A stretch of 64,000 nucleotides of DNA, taken from Bacillota bacterium (GTDB lineage Bacteria; Bacillota; Clostridia; Lachnospirales; Lachnospiraceae). The stretch is taken from NCBI GenBank assembly GCA_023437715.1, contig JAEZFK010000019.1, forward strand, positions 1 through 64,000, read 5' to 3'. The position numbers and the translations under genes are program-made. The stretch's first letter is position 1. The number at the start of each line of letters is the position of its first letter. Under the pieces are notes generated by a model. The model did no database searches. It was not told the origin of the DNA and saw only the letters and a list, made by a program, of their open reading frames with translations. Shown in pieces: positions 49,718-58,720 of the stretch.

Positions 49718-51568
49718 TCATTCAAAGGAAATATGATACGATTCCATCCAGTAATTCACCTGCAAAATATAAGCCAGCATCTGGGGGCCGGCCATAAGCT
49801 GGCCATACCACGGCTTCCCGTAATCTGAAGTGCTTGTGAAGAATTTGTCAAGTTTTTCTGCGTCTAAAAATTCCATGACAGGAGAGGAGGGATTGCCCAT
49901 CATTTCCTGAACCCGTTTCATTAAAAGCCCCTCGTAATTTGTATCATAGGTCTTGGGATAAGGTGATTTCCGTCGGAAGAGAATTTCATCGGGAAGAAGC
50001 CCCTTTCCTGCCTCCCGCAGCAGGCCTTTCACCACGCCGTCCCTGGTTTTCATATCCCATGGCACATTCCACACGTATTCGATGATCCGGTGGTCCGCAA
50101 ACGGAACCCGGGCTTCCAGGCCGGAATACATGCTGTCCCGGTCCATGCGGTTTAACAGGGTCTGCATGAACCACCGCAGGTTTAAATAAGAAATTTCTCT
50201 TCTCCGTTTCTCCTTTGGGTCCTCTCCGGGGAGAACCGGGGTCTCCGCCACGGATTTTTCGTAGGTTTCTTTCACGTATTCATCCATTCCCAGATAATCA
50301 AGAAAATCCTCTTTCAATATGGCTTTCCTGGGGCCTAAATCCATGGTCCAGGGGAAGGTATTGGCCTTAAAGCACTCCTCCTTGTGAAACCACGGATATC
50401 CGCCGAATATTTCATCGGCGCATTCCCCGGTCAGAGTTACCTTGTTGTATTCCTTTACCAGGGAGCAGAAGTGGAGCAGAGAAGAATCGATGTCTCCCAT
50501 GGCCGGAAGATCGTGGGCCAGAACCGAATCATAGAGCCGGTCGGCCTGGGTTAAGTTATCGCATTCCAGATAGTGGTGGTTAGAGTTTAAAAACTTCACC
50601 ATCTGATCCACGTAGGGCCGGTCCTGGGAGGGCTGAAAGGCATTGGCCTTGAAGTACCGGTCATTATTGACGAAATCAAAGGAAAAAGTGTTAAGCTGCT
50701 TCCCCTGCTTTTTCAGCTCAGCGGCACAGACCGCCGATACCAGACTGGAATCCACACCGCCGGATAAAAAGGTGCAGATAGGAACATCGGAAACCATCTG
50801 GCGCCGGATGGAGTCCTGAACCAGAAAGGAGGTCTTTTCAATGGTTTCCTCATAGCTGTCCTCATGGGGCCTGCTTTCCAGCTTCCAGTAGCATTTTAAA
50901 TGAAAGCCATCCCTGGAGCAGAGAAGCATGTGGCCGGGGAGCAGTTCGTTTACACCCTTAAAGACGCCGCACCCGCTGGTACGGGCAGGGCCTATGGAAA
51001 ATATTTCGTTGAGCCCTTTCCGGTCCAGAACCGGCTTGATGCCCGGATATGCAAAGAGGCCCTTTAATTCCGAGGAAAAGATGATCTCCTCATCCCGGAC
51101 CGTATAAAAAAGAGGCTTTATGCCGGACCGGTCCCGGAAGAGGCCTAGGACTTCCCGGAAAGGGTCCATGACGGCAAAGGCGAAGATGCCGTTCAGTCTT
51201 TTGACAAAATCAGGACCGTATTCCATGTACCCTGTTAAAATGACTTCCGTATCGCTGGTGGTGGAAAAGAGATGGCCCCGTTCCAGTAAGTCTTTCCGAA
51301 GCTCCTCCGTATTGTAAATTTCTCCGTTGTAAACAATGCCAAAGGTCTTCCCTTCCCGGGTTTTCTTCATGGGCTGCTGTCCGTTTGTCAGATCAATGAT
51401 GGATAATCGGGCGTGGGATAAGCCGCCGTGTTCAAAGAGCCAGCTGCCGGATTCATCCGGTCCCCGGTGTCTCTGCACGGCAGACATCCGTTCCAGTATT
51501 TCCTCGTAGCGGGATTTCTCTTCCCGGTAATCTTTCTTAAGATGGTAAAAACCGGCAATTCCACACAT
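49718..51568 (-). CDS. asnB: Asparagine synthase, glutamine-hydrolysing
   Basis: Makes asparagine from aspartate, ATP and glutamine. The 616-residue chain starts MCGIAGF with the N-terminal nucleophile Cys2, then RHRGPDESG, HARLSIIDL, YNGEIYN and TSDTEVIL of the glutaminase domain. The synthase domain has the PP-loop SGGVDSS (about residue 268), TGECADEIFGGYPW and a C-terminal EARVPFADHRIIEYVW. It follows the membrane transporter by 25 bases on the minus strand, an unusual operon partner. Ribosome site GGAGG before the ATG. Confidence 0.95.
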   Translation of the reverse strand: MCGIAGFYHLKKDYREEKSRYEEILERMSAVQRHRGPDESGSWLFEHGGLSHARLSIIDLTNGQQPMKKTREGKTFGIVYNGEIYNTEELRKDLLERGHLFSTTSDTEVILTGYMEYGPDFVKRLNGIFAFAVMDPFREVLGLFRDRSGIKPLFYTVRDEEIIFSSELKGLFAYPGIKPVLDRKGLNEIFSIGPARTSGCGVFKGVNELLPGHMLLCSRDGFHLKCYWKLESRPHEDSYEETIEKTSFLVQDSIRRQMVSDVPICTFLSGGVDSSLVSAVCAAELKKQGKQLNTFSFDFVNNDRYFKANAFQPSQDRPYVDQMVKFLNSNHHYLECDNLTQADRLYDSVLAHDLPAMGDIDSSLLHFCSLVKEYNKVTLTGECADEIFGGYPWFHKEECFKANTFPWTMDLGPRKAILKEDFLDYLGMDEYVKETYEKSVAETPVLPGEDPKEKRRREISYLNLRWFMQTLLNRMDRDSMYSGLEARVPFADHRIIEYVWNVPWDMKTRDGVVKGLLREAGKGLLPDEILFRRKSPYPKTYDTNYEGLLMKRVQEMMGNPSSPVMEFLDAEKLDKFFTSTSDYGKPWYGQLMAGPQMLAYILQVNYWMESYHISFE

Positions 51569-51593
51569 GGCAAATCCTCCTGAACAAAATCAT

Positions 51594-52967
51594 TTATAAA
51601 AGAAAACAGGAAACAAGAAAGGTGGCCAGAAAACCGATCATGACCGGGGGAAGATTCTTTCTGGCAAGCTCTAAGGGACTTACGCCGCATATGGCTGCAA
51701 CGGGAATGAGGCCCCAGGGAACAATGGTCCCTCCGCCCACGAAAACAGCGGTGATCTGCCCCAGGGAAGCCAGCACAGGCACCGAAGCCCCAACTGCCGT
51801 TCCAAAGGTCTGGGCCAGGGAGCCGGTAAGGGGAAGGCCGGAAAAGCCGGAACCGTCCAGTCCCGTTAAGCCGCCGACCACCATCTGTATAAATGCGGCC
51901 ATATACTTGCTTACAGGCACGTTATGGGCCAGCCAGAGGGCCCAGTCATTCATGAGGCCGCTTTTAAACTGGCTCCCCATAATGGAGGAAATCCCGCTGC
52001 CTCCCAAAAAGAAAAAGGCCCCGATGATGATGACGGGAGCGAATATCCGTATGGCAAAGAGAAAGCCTTCCGTGACATAAACCGTCACCTTTTCCGGCGA
52101 CTTCTTTCCAAAGCCTAAGACGGCTCCAATGCACATGCAGAGGACGGCGGTTCCGGACACCATGCTGGTGGCATCTCCTCCCTTTAAATCAAAGGCCAGC
52201 ATGAGGAGGATGTCGGCAAGGAAAAGAAGAGGAGTCAAAATCGCCATTATAACAGCCGGGGTTCCCGTCTCCGGGCCCTTTTCCTCCGTGTCCTGGATAT
52301 GAAGCTGATGGCAGCAGGCGGTAAGCTCCCGTCTGTTTAACAAATATGCAGAAAGGACCGTCACGATGCCCATGACCACAAACAGGGGCCGCCCCTGGGT
52401 CAGAATGTCGGAGGCGGCGATCCCTGCCGCTCCTGCGGAAATGGACGGAGCCCCCTGGATGACGAAATCATAGCTTAGGGCAATCCCGTGGCCGAATAGG
52501 TTCATAGCCATGGCCGCGGCCAGAGGTTCCAGTCCGGCTCTCACCGCAAAGGGAAGCATGATGGCTCCCACCAAGGCCACGGACGGGGAAGGCCAGAGAA
52601 AGAGGGAAAACACCAGCATGACAAGCCCCAGGAGCCACCATGTGACGGAAGGCGATTTCATGACCTTTGACATGGGAATCATCATCAGATAGTCGCTTCC
52701 CAAGTCCCTTAAGCATTTTGACAGGGCCGTAACCAGGGCAATGGTGGCGATGATCTCCATAAACTCCTTGGCGGCATACAGGATTGCGCTGAATACGGTC
52801 ATGATGCCTCCTGTCAGGGAACCAAGGCCCACAAGCCCCAGCAGGAAGAGAAAGGCGATGCAGATGAGAGGGGTATCCTTTCTTAAAACCATGACGCCCA
52901 GGATGACGAGGACGCCTATGAGATAAATGTAGTGCAGAGGCGTAAGCACCAGATCGGGATCAAACAT
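51594..52967 (-). CDS. Polytopic membrane transporter, ion-transporter (IT) type
   Basis: A 457-residue membrane protein with about 11-12 hydrophobic segments and a central hydrophilic loop (about 218-240). Repeated Gly/Pro re-entrant-like stretches are seen: WPSPSVALVGAIMLPF in the first half and GGLTGLDGSGFSGLPLTGSLA in the second. These two pseudo-symmetric halves recall citrate/gluconate or dicarboxylate carriers (CitM/GntP/DcuC-like). I cannot name the family with confidence. AGGAGAG precedes the ATG. Being first in an operon with asnB, it may handle aspartate, asparagine or a related acid (inference). Confidence 0.6.
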   Translation of the reverse strand: MFDPDLVLTPLHYIYLIGVLVILGVMVLRKDTPLICIAFLFLLGLVGLGSLTGGIMTVFSAILYAAKEFMEIIATIALVTALSKCLRDLGSDYLMMIPMSKVMKSPSVTWWLLGLVMLVFSLFLWPSPSVALVGAIMLPFAVRAGLEPLAAAMAMNLFGHGIALSYDFVIQGAPSISAGAAGIAASDILTQGRPLFVVMGIVTVLSAYLLNRRELTACCHQLHIQDTEEKGPETGTPAVIMAILTPLLFLADILLMLAFDLKGGDATSMVSGTAVLCMCIGAVLGFGKKSPEKVTVYVTEGFLFAIRIFAPVIIIGAFFFLGGSGISSIMGSQFKSGLMNDWALWLAHNVPVSKYMAAFIQMVVGGLTGLDGSGFSGLPLTGSLAQTFGTAVGASVPVLASLGQITAVFVGGGTIVPWGLIPVAAICGVSPLELARKNLPPVMIGFLATFLVSCFLL

Positions 52968-53046
52968 AAGAATCTCTCCTGTGAAAAGAATATAATTTAT
53001 ACTATGACGGAGCGGAATGGGCAGTGTGATTTTTTTGTGACGGAAC

Positions 53047-53075
53047 TTGAAATTTTCCAGCCAGACTCTTATACT
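53047..53075 (+). promoter_or_regulatory. Promoter of the OLD-family nuclease gene
   Basis: TTGAAA (53047-53052), 17-base spacer, TATACT (53070-53075), 54 bases before the ATG. Confidence 0.8.
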
Positions 53076-53129
53076 TATAAAAAAGCTCCGCTATGGATGC
53101 GCACTCCGCACTGAGGGAAGAGAGGGCCT

Positions 53130-55004
53130 ATGCAGATTACATCGGTACACATTAAAAATTTCAAATCCATACGGGATATGAGGATTGAAAGCATTGAAAA
53201 TGCCCTGATTTTAGTGGGGAAAAACAATACCGGAAAGACAGGAATTCTGGATGCCATACGGGCGGCGGCAGGCGTTTATGAGGTCAATGCCGAGGATTTT
53301 AATGAGAAAAAGCAGAATATTGAAATAACCATGACCTTAAGGATCACGGAAGAGGATTTGGATGCCTTTCACAAGAGCGGAACTGTGAGTCAGTATAAGC
53401 GGTATGAGGCGTGGCTTCATGATTTTAAGGCAAAGCTGCCCTCTTATAAGGAAGATAGCCTGACCTTTACCTGCCAGGCCAACTGGAAAGGCGATATCCG
53501 TTTTCATGACGGTTTCCATAAGAACAACCGGTATATCCGGGAGATTTTCCCCAGGCTTTATTACATTGATTCGGAACGGAATTTAAATCAGTTCCAGAAC
53601 GACCTTCTGCTGTTTCAGGAGGATGACCAGCTGGTCAAAATGAGGTCCCACGTCTGCATGTTCAACGGCGCAAAGGAGTGTACCCAGTGCTTCCAGTGCA
53701 TCGGCCTCATCAATCAGAAAAAGCCGGAGGACTTACAGATTTATGAGACCGCAAAGCTTTTGGAATATAAGATGTACCAGCTGAATTTAAATGATTTTGC
53801 GGCAAGGGTCAACGAAAATTACAGGAAGAACGGCGGATACGAGGAAATCCGTTTCTCCTTAAGCTGCAATCCTGAAGAAATGTTTACGGTGACGGCGGAC
53901 ACCTATCATGGGGAAAGGGGGAAATTAAGCCCCATCGGCAACTTGAGCAACGGAATGAAGAGCCTTTACATGCTCTCCCTTTTGGAAACCTATACAGAGG
54001 ATGAAAAACAGATCCCCAGCATCATCATTGTGGAGGACCCGGAGATATTTCTCCATCCCCAGCTTCAGAAGACCTCCAGTGAGATCCTTTACCGCCTGTC
54101 CAAAAAGAACCAGATGATCTTTACCACCCATTCCCCCACCATGCTGTTTAACTTTACAGAACGCCAGATCCGGCAGGTGGTTTTAGACAGGGACGGCTAT
54201 TCCACGGTCAGGGAAAAGACGGACATTGCGGCCATACTGGATGACTTAGGCTATGGGGCCAATGACTTACTGGGAGTCAGCTTTGTGTTCATCGTGGAGG
54301 GAAAGCAGGACAGGAGCCGCCTGCCCCTGCTTTTGGAGAAATATTATTCGGAAATCCACGATAAGGACGGGAACCTTTTCCGCATATCCATTATCAATAC
54401 CAACAGCTGTACCAATATAAAAACCTATGCCAATTTAAAATACATGAACCAGGTTTACTTACGGGACCAGTTTTTAATGATCCGGGACGGGGACGGCAGG
54501 GATCCGGAGGAGCTGGCCGGCCAGCTCTGCCAGTACTATGATGAACGGAATTCAGAGGAAATCGACAAGCTGCCCAAGGTGACGAGAAAGAATGTTCTGA
54601 TATTAAAATACTACTCCTTTGAAAATTACTTTTTAAATCCAAAGGTCATGGCCCAGCTCGGAGTTGTGGAAAGCGAGGAGGCTTTCTATCAGATTCTGTT
54701 TGAGAAATGGAAAGAATATTTATACCGGATAAAGAGCGGAAAACAGTTTTCGGAGGTGGTGGGAAAGGAGATTGAAACCATTCAGGATCTGAAAGATCAT
54801 ATGGAGGAATTCAAGATTTATATGCGGGGCCACAACCTCTATGATATCTTTTACGGGCCTTATAAAAAGCAGGAAGGGGAGCTGCTGAAAAGGTATATTG
54901 AGCTGGCCCCCCGTGAAGATTTTAAGGATATTTTAGACGCCATTGACCGGTTCGTCTATTTTGAAAGCAGAAAATCGGAATCAATTTCCCAATCTTTAAA
55001 GTAG
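53130..55004 (+). CDS. OLD-family ATP-dependent nuclease (AAA ATPase plus TOPRIM)
   Basis: A 624-residue protein. ABC-type ATPase: Walker A GKNNTGKTG (residues 30-38), signature LSNGMKSL (272-279), Walker B IIIVEDPEIFLHP (298-310), H-loop TTHSP (332-336). TOPRIM domain: FIVEGKQD (Glu390) and IRDGDGRDPEE (Asp453, Asp455). Overcoming-lysogenization-defect (OLD) enzymes nick or degrade DNA, and several act in phage defence. An unusual Cys cluster, Cys176, 184, 187 and 190 (CTQCFQC), lies between Walker A and the signature and could bind zinc. No UvrD-like partner (GajB) follows, so it is a class-1-like stand-alone type. Its end overlaps the acetyltransferase gene by 49 bases (convergent). Confidence 0.85.
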   Translation: MQITSVHIKNFKSIRDMRIESIENALILVGKNNTGKTGILDAIRAAAGVYEVNAEDFNEKKQNIEITMTLRITEEDLDAFHKSGTVSQYKRYEAWLHDFKAKLPSYKEDSLTFTCQANWKGDIRFHDGFHKNNRYIREIFPRLYYIDSERNLNQFQNDLLLFQEDDQLVKMRSHVCMFNGAKECTQCFQCIGLINQKKPEDLQIYETAKLLEYKMYQLNLNDFAARVNENYRKNGGYEEIRFSLSCNPEEMFTVTADTYHGERGKLSPIGNLSNGMKSLYMLSLLETYTEDEKQIPSIIIVEDPEIFLHPQLQKTSSEILYRLSKKNQMIFTTHSPTMLFNFTERQIRQVVLDRDGYSTVREKTDIAAILDDLGYGANDLLGVSFVFIVEGKQDRSRLPLLLEKYYSEIHDKDGNLFRISIINTNSCTNIKTYANLKYMNQVYLRDQFLMIRDGDGRDPEELAGQLCQYYDERNSEEIDKLPKVTRKNVLILKYYSFENYFLNPKVMAQLGVVESEEAFYQILFEKWKEYLYRIKSGKQFSEVVGKEIETIQDLKDHMEEFKIYMRGHNLYDIFYGPYKKQEGELLKRYIELAPREDFKDILDAIDRFVYFESRKSESISQSLK

Positions 55005-55573
55005 TATTTCATGTCACGTTCCCCGATTTCTCTTATGACCCGGCAGGGGCTTCCGTAGGCCACCACATTGGCCGGTATGTTCCTTGTCACCACGCTTCCG
55101 GCGCCGATGACACTGTTTTCCCCGATGCGGACGCCGGGCAGGATAATGGCTCCGGCGCCGATCCATACATTGTCCTCAATGGTGACGGGCACGTTAAACT
55201 GGACCTGTTTTTTCCGGATATCGGGCCATATGGGGTGGGCCGCCGTGTCCACCACCACGCCGGGGCCGAACATGACGTTGTTTCCGATATAGATGTCAGC
55301 GTCATCCACGAGGGTCAAGTTAAAATTGGCATAAACGCCGTCTCCCATGTGGACGTGGCTACCCCAGTTGGCATGAAGGGGCGGTTCTATGTAGCAGTCC
55401 TTTCCCATTTCAGCAAACAGCGCTTTTAAAATTTCCCGGCGTTTTTCCTTTTGGGATGGACGGGTCTGGTTGAAATCGTAGAGGATTTCCAGGCAGGCGG
55501 TCTGCTCCGCTGCCAGGGCTTCGTCGGTGCAGTCGTAAAGCCTGCCGCTTTTCATTTTTTCCTTTAAGTCCAT
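54956..55573 (-). CDS. Sugar O-acetyltransferase (maltose/galactoside type)
   Basis: Acetyl-CoA-dependent O-acetyltransferase of the Maa/LacA/NodL group, 205 residues, with an N-terminal Mac domain (MKSGRLYDCTDEAL) and a left-handed beta helix of hexapeptide repeats (VTIEDNVWIGAGAIILPGVRIGENSVIGAGSVV). The catalytic His is expected in VVDTAAHPIWP. AGGAGG precedes the ATG. It probably detoxifies or tags excess sugars; exact acceptor unknown. Its 3' end lies within the OLD gene's 3' end on the other strand. Confidence 0.92.
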   Translation of the reverse strand: MDLKEKMKSGRLYDCTDEALAAEQTACLEILYDFNQTRPSQKEKRREILKALFAEMGKDCYIEPPLHANWGSHVHMGDGVYANFNLTLVDDADIYIGNNVMFGPGVVVDTAAHPIWPDIRKKQVQFNVPVTIEDNVWIGAGAIILPGVRIGENSVIGAGSVVTRNIPANVVAYGSPCRVIREIGERDMKYYFKDWEIDSDFLLSK

Positions 55574-55692
55574 GAATAACCTCCTTATTGCAGGGCTGTC
55601 TGTCCGGCAGCCTTATGTTTTTCTATTATAACCTCTGGGGAGGGAAATGTCCATGAAGCAGGGCTTGCTTTCTCAGGAATAAAAAGTGCAAG

Positions 55693-55728
55693 AAAGTGCT
55701 ATTACTTGGACAAATAAAAGCACGCTTT
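55693..55728. promoter_or_regulatory. Inverted repeat upstream of xylB
   Basis: AAAGTGCT (55693-55700) faces AGCACGCTTT (55719-55728) across 18 bases, with GTGCT/AGCAC perfect. A TATAAT lies further down near 55746. Possible operator of the sugar operon; its regulator is not evident. Confidence 0.4.
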
Positions 55729-55781
55729 TTTATGGTATGTATATTATAATCAAATAAGAGATTTTACGAGGAGGTATCAGG

Positions 55782-57305
55782 ATGAATTATCTCATAGGAA
55801 TCGATGTTGGAACATCGGCCACAAAGACGGTCCTGTTTGATGAAAAGGGGAATGTGACCGCATCGGCAGCGGTCGAGTACCCTCTGTACCAGCCGAAAAA
55901 CGGCTGGGCGGAGCAAAGGCCGGAGGACTGGAGGGATGCAGTTTTAAAGACTCTTTCCCAGGTGGTTTTAAAGTCAGGGGTTTCAAAGGAAGACATTAAG
56001 GGAATCGGAATTTCCGGCCAAATGCACGGCCTGGTGATGCTTGATGAAAACAAGGAAGTGATACGCCCATCCATTATCTGGTGCGACCAGAGGACCGGGG
56101 CCGAGGTGGAGGACATGCTGGGCCTTATGCCCAGGGAGCGGTGGATCGAGATTACCGCAAACCCGCCTCTTACAGGCTGGACAGCGGCCAAGATTTTATG
56201 GGTAAGGAAAAATGAGCCGGAAAATTATGAAAGGTGCAGGCACATCCTTCTGCCAAAGGATTACATACGTTATGTGCTGACCGGTGTTTTTGCAACCGAG
56301 GTTTCCGATGCCAGCGGAATGCAGCTTTTAGATGTGCCGGGAAGGTGCTGGTCAGAGGAGGTTCTTAATAAGCTGGGAATCGACCCGGGACTTTTGGGAA
56401 AGGTGTATGAATCCTGTGAGGTCACAGGCACCATTCTTCCTGAAGTTGCAGATCAGACAGGGCTTTCCGCCGATACTAAGGTGGTGGGAGGCGCCGGAGA
56501 CAATGCCGCTGCGGCGGTAGGAACCGGAGTGGTGAAGGACGGGACAGCTTTTACTACCATAGGAACCTCAGGAGTTGTCTTCGCCCACAGCAGCCAGGTC
56601 ACCATTGATCCCAAGGGCAGGGTCCATACCTGCTGCTGCGCTGTGCCGGGAGCATGGCATGTGATGGGAGTGACCCAGGCGGCAGGTTTGTCCTTAAAGT
56701 GGTTTAAGGATAATTTCTGCCAGGATTATGTGGAAAAGGCGGAAAAGCTGGGAGTAGACGTCTACGATCTCATCAATGAGGACATTAAGCAGGTGGAGGC
56801 AGGAAGCGATAAGCTGATTTATCTGCCCTACTTAATGGGGGAGAGGACCCCTCATTTGGACCCGGACTGCCGTGGCGTGTTCTTCGGCCTTTCGGCCATA
56901 CATACAAAGGCCCATATGCTGCGGGCAATCATGGAAGGAGTTTCCTATTCCCTCAGCGACTGCAACGACATTTTAAAGGAAATGGGAATCGAAGTCGGCC
57001 AGATGATGGCCTGCGGAGGCGGCGGAAAAAGCCCGGTGTGGCGTCAGATGCTGGCGGATATGTACGGCTGCAGCGTGAAAACCGTGGCCCAGACCGAAGG
57101 TCCGGCCCTGGGCGTTGCCATACTTGCGGGAGTTGGCTGCGGGCTGTATCAGTCTGTGGAGGAGGCCTGTGAGGCCCTGATTTCCGAAGATAAGTCAACC
57201 GGCCCGGAGGCGGAGCAGGAGGAGGTTTACGGGAAATACCACCAGCTTTATAAAAAGCTTTATGAGGATTTAAAAGACAGCTACAAGACGCTCGGTGCCT
57301 TGTAG
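55782..57305 (+). CDS. xylB: Xylulokinase (FGGY carbohydrate kinase)
   Basis: Phosphorylates D-xylulose or a related ketose to its 5-phosphate; 507 residues. N-terminal IGIDVGTSATKTVLFD (phosphate 1), GISGQMHGLVMLDE (typical of xylulokinases), WCDQRTGAEVE, GGAGDNAAAAVGTG, TTIGTSGVVFAH (adenosine region) and ACGGGGKSPVWRQMLADM at the C-terminus. AGGAGG lies before ATG. First gene of a four-gene operon with a transaldolase-like enzyme, a DUF4867 protein and an isomerase. Confidence 0.93.
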   Translation: MNYLIGIDVGTSATKTVLFDEKGNVTASAAVEYPLYQPKNGWAEQRPEDWRDAVLKTLSQVVLKSGVSKEDIKGIGISGQMHGLVMLDENKEVIRPSIIWCDQRTGAEVEDMLGLMPRERWIEITANPPLTGWTAAKILWVRKNEPENYERCRHILLPKDYIRYVLTGVFATEVSDASGMQLLDVPGRCWSEEVLNKLGIDPGLLGKVYESCEVTGTILPEVADQTGLSADTKVVGGAGDNAAAAVGTGVVKDGTAFTTIGTSGVVFAHSSQVTIDPKGRVHTCCCAVPGAWHVMGVTQAAGLSLKWFKDNFCQDYVEKAEKLGVDVYDLINEDIKQVEAGSDKLIYLPYLMGERTPHLDPDCRGVFFGLSAIHTKAHMLRAIMEGVSYSLSDCNDILKEMGIEVGQMMACGGGGKSPVWRQMLADMYGCSVKTVAQTEGPALGVAILAGVGCGLYQSVEEACEALISEDKSTGPEAEQEEVYGKYHQLYKKLYEDLKDSYKTLGAL

Positions 57306-57350
57306 GATTGGTTTTGCCTATAAGACGGAAGAAAACAGGAGGAAATGGAT

Positions 57351-58004
57351 ATGCGTTTTTTTATTGATACGGCAAATGTAGATGAAATCAGAATGGCCAG
57401 TGAGATGGGAATTATCTGCGGAGTCACCACAAACCCGTCCCTGATCGCAAAGGAAGGGCGGGATTTCAAGCAGGTAATCGGAGAAATTACCTCCATCGTG
57501 GACGGTCCTGTCAGCGGAGAGGTAAAGGCTACCACAGCTGACGCCGAAGGCATGATAAAGGAAGGCCGGGAAATCGCAGCCATCCATCCCAACATGGTAG
57601 TGAAAATTCCAATGACTGTAGAGGGCCTTAAGGCTGTAAAGGTTTTAAGTGCAGAGGGAATAAAGACCAACGTCACCCTGGTATTTTCAGCAGCCCAGGC
57701 GCTTCTGGCGGCAAGGGCCGGCGCCTCCTACGTATCCCCGTTTTTGGGACGGTTAGATGACATTTCCATGCCGGGAATCAGTCTGATCGAGGACATTATG
57801 GAAATATTCCAGGTTCATGGAATCGAGACAGAGGTTATTGCGGCCAGCGTGCGCAGCTCCATCCACGTGATTGATTGTGCAAAGGCAGGGGCCGACATAG
57901 CCACGGTTCCCTATAAGGTGCTGGTGCAGATGACACAGCATCCGCTGACAGATCAGGGAATTGAAAAATTCAAAAAGGATTATCTGGCGGTATTCGGAGA
58001 ATAA
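57351..58004 (+). CDS. fsa: Transaldolase / fructose-6-phosphate aldolase family protein
   Basis: A 217-residue small transaldolase (TalC/FSA type). The Schiff-base lysine is in VVKIPMTVEG (about residue 84); other marks are FIDTANVDEI at the start, CGVTTNPSLIAKEG, NVTLVFSAAQALLAARAGA and SPFLGRLDD. Members either transfer dihydroxyacetone units in the pentose pathway or split fructose 6-phosphate. The xylulokinase neighbour suits either. I choose ATG 57351 because AGGAGG is 8 bases away; ATG 57345 is only 2 bases from it. Confidence 0.88.
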   Translation: MRFFIDTANVDEIRMASEMGIICGVTTNPSLIAKEGRDFKQVIGEITSIVDGPVSGEVKATTADAEGMIKEGREIAAIHPNMVVKIPMTVEGLKAVKVLSAEGIKTNVTLVFSAAQALLAARAGASYVSPFLGRLDDISMPGISLIEDIMEIFQVHGIETEVIAASVRSSIHVIDCAKAGADIATVPYKVLVQMTQHPLTDQGIEKFKKDYLAVFGE

Positions 58005-58021
58005 AAAGGAGAAGGAAAATT

Positions 58022-58648
58022 ATGGGATTAGGGATTAAGCCAGTGACAGACCCTGCCTTTCGTGTTTACGGAAAGATGATTGAGGGATATGAGACAGGGG
58101 AGCTGTTGGACAGGATGAAAGAAACGCCTCTTCCGGAGGACGTGATTTATGTGCCGTCCGTGCCGGAATTAGAAGAACTGAAGGTTTCCGGTGAGATTGA
58201 AAAGCGGATGTTCGGCCAGCTTCCCATCCAGGTGGGCTATTGCAACGGACACAATAAGAAGCTGAATGCGGTGGAATATCACAGGAATTCAGAGGTCAAC
58301 GTAGCGGTTACGGATATGGTGCTGATTGTAGGGCGGCAGCAGGATATTACCGATCAATATACCTATGATTCGGGTAAAATGGAGGCTTTCCTCGTTCCTG
58401 CAGGAACTGCGGTGGAGGTTTATGCTACAACGCTTCACTACGCCCCATGCCATGTGGAGGAAAGCGGTTTCCGCTGCGTGGTAATTCTTCCGAAAGGCAC
58501 CAATACGGATTTAGAACCTTTGGGGGAAAGAGCAGAGGGAGAGGACCGGCTGCTGCTTGCAAAGAATAAATGGCTGATCGGCCATGAAGAGGGCGGTCTT
58601 CCCAGCCAGGCTTATATCGGTATTCTAGGGGAGAATCTGTCCATCTGA
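58022..58648 (+). CDS. DUF4867 family protein, cupin-like
   Basis: A 208-residue protein of the DUF4867 family, found next to L-fucose/L-arabinose-isomerase-like genes in clostridia. The middle (AVEYHRNSEVNVAVTDMVLIVGRQQDI, then YDSGKMEAFLVPAGTAVEVYATTLHYAPCHV) has the double-stranded beta-helix look with candidate metal ligands His, Glu and His. It may act on a sugar as epimerase or isomerase (inference, the family has no proven activity that I know). GGAG before ATG, 17 bases after fsa. Confidence 0.8.
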   Translation: MGLGIKPVTDPAFRVYGKMIEGYETGELLDRMKETPLPEDVIYVPSVPELEELKVSGEIEKRMFGQLPIQVGYCNGHNKKLNAVEYHRNSEVNVAVTDMVLIVGRQQDITDQYTYDSGKMEAFLVPAGTAVEVYATTLHYAPCHVEESGFRCVVILPKGTNTDLEPLGERAEGEDRLLLAKNKWLIGHEEGGLPSQAYIGILGENLSI

Positions 58649-58720
58649 TTTAATAAAAGGTCGAAAGCAGTGACGGAAGCAGTAGCAGGAAAAAGAGATA
58701 ATAACAGGAGGAGTCATAGA

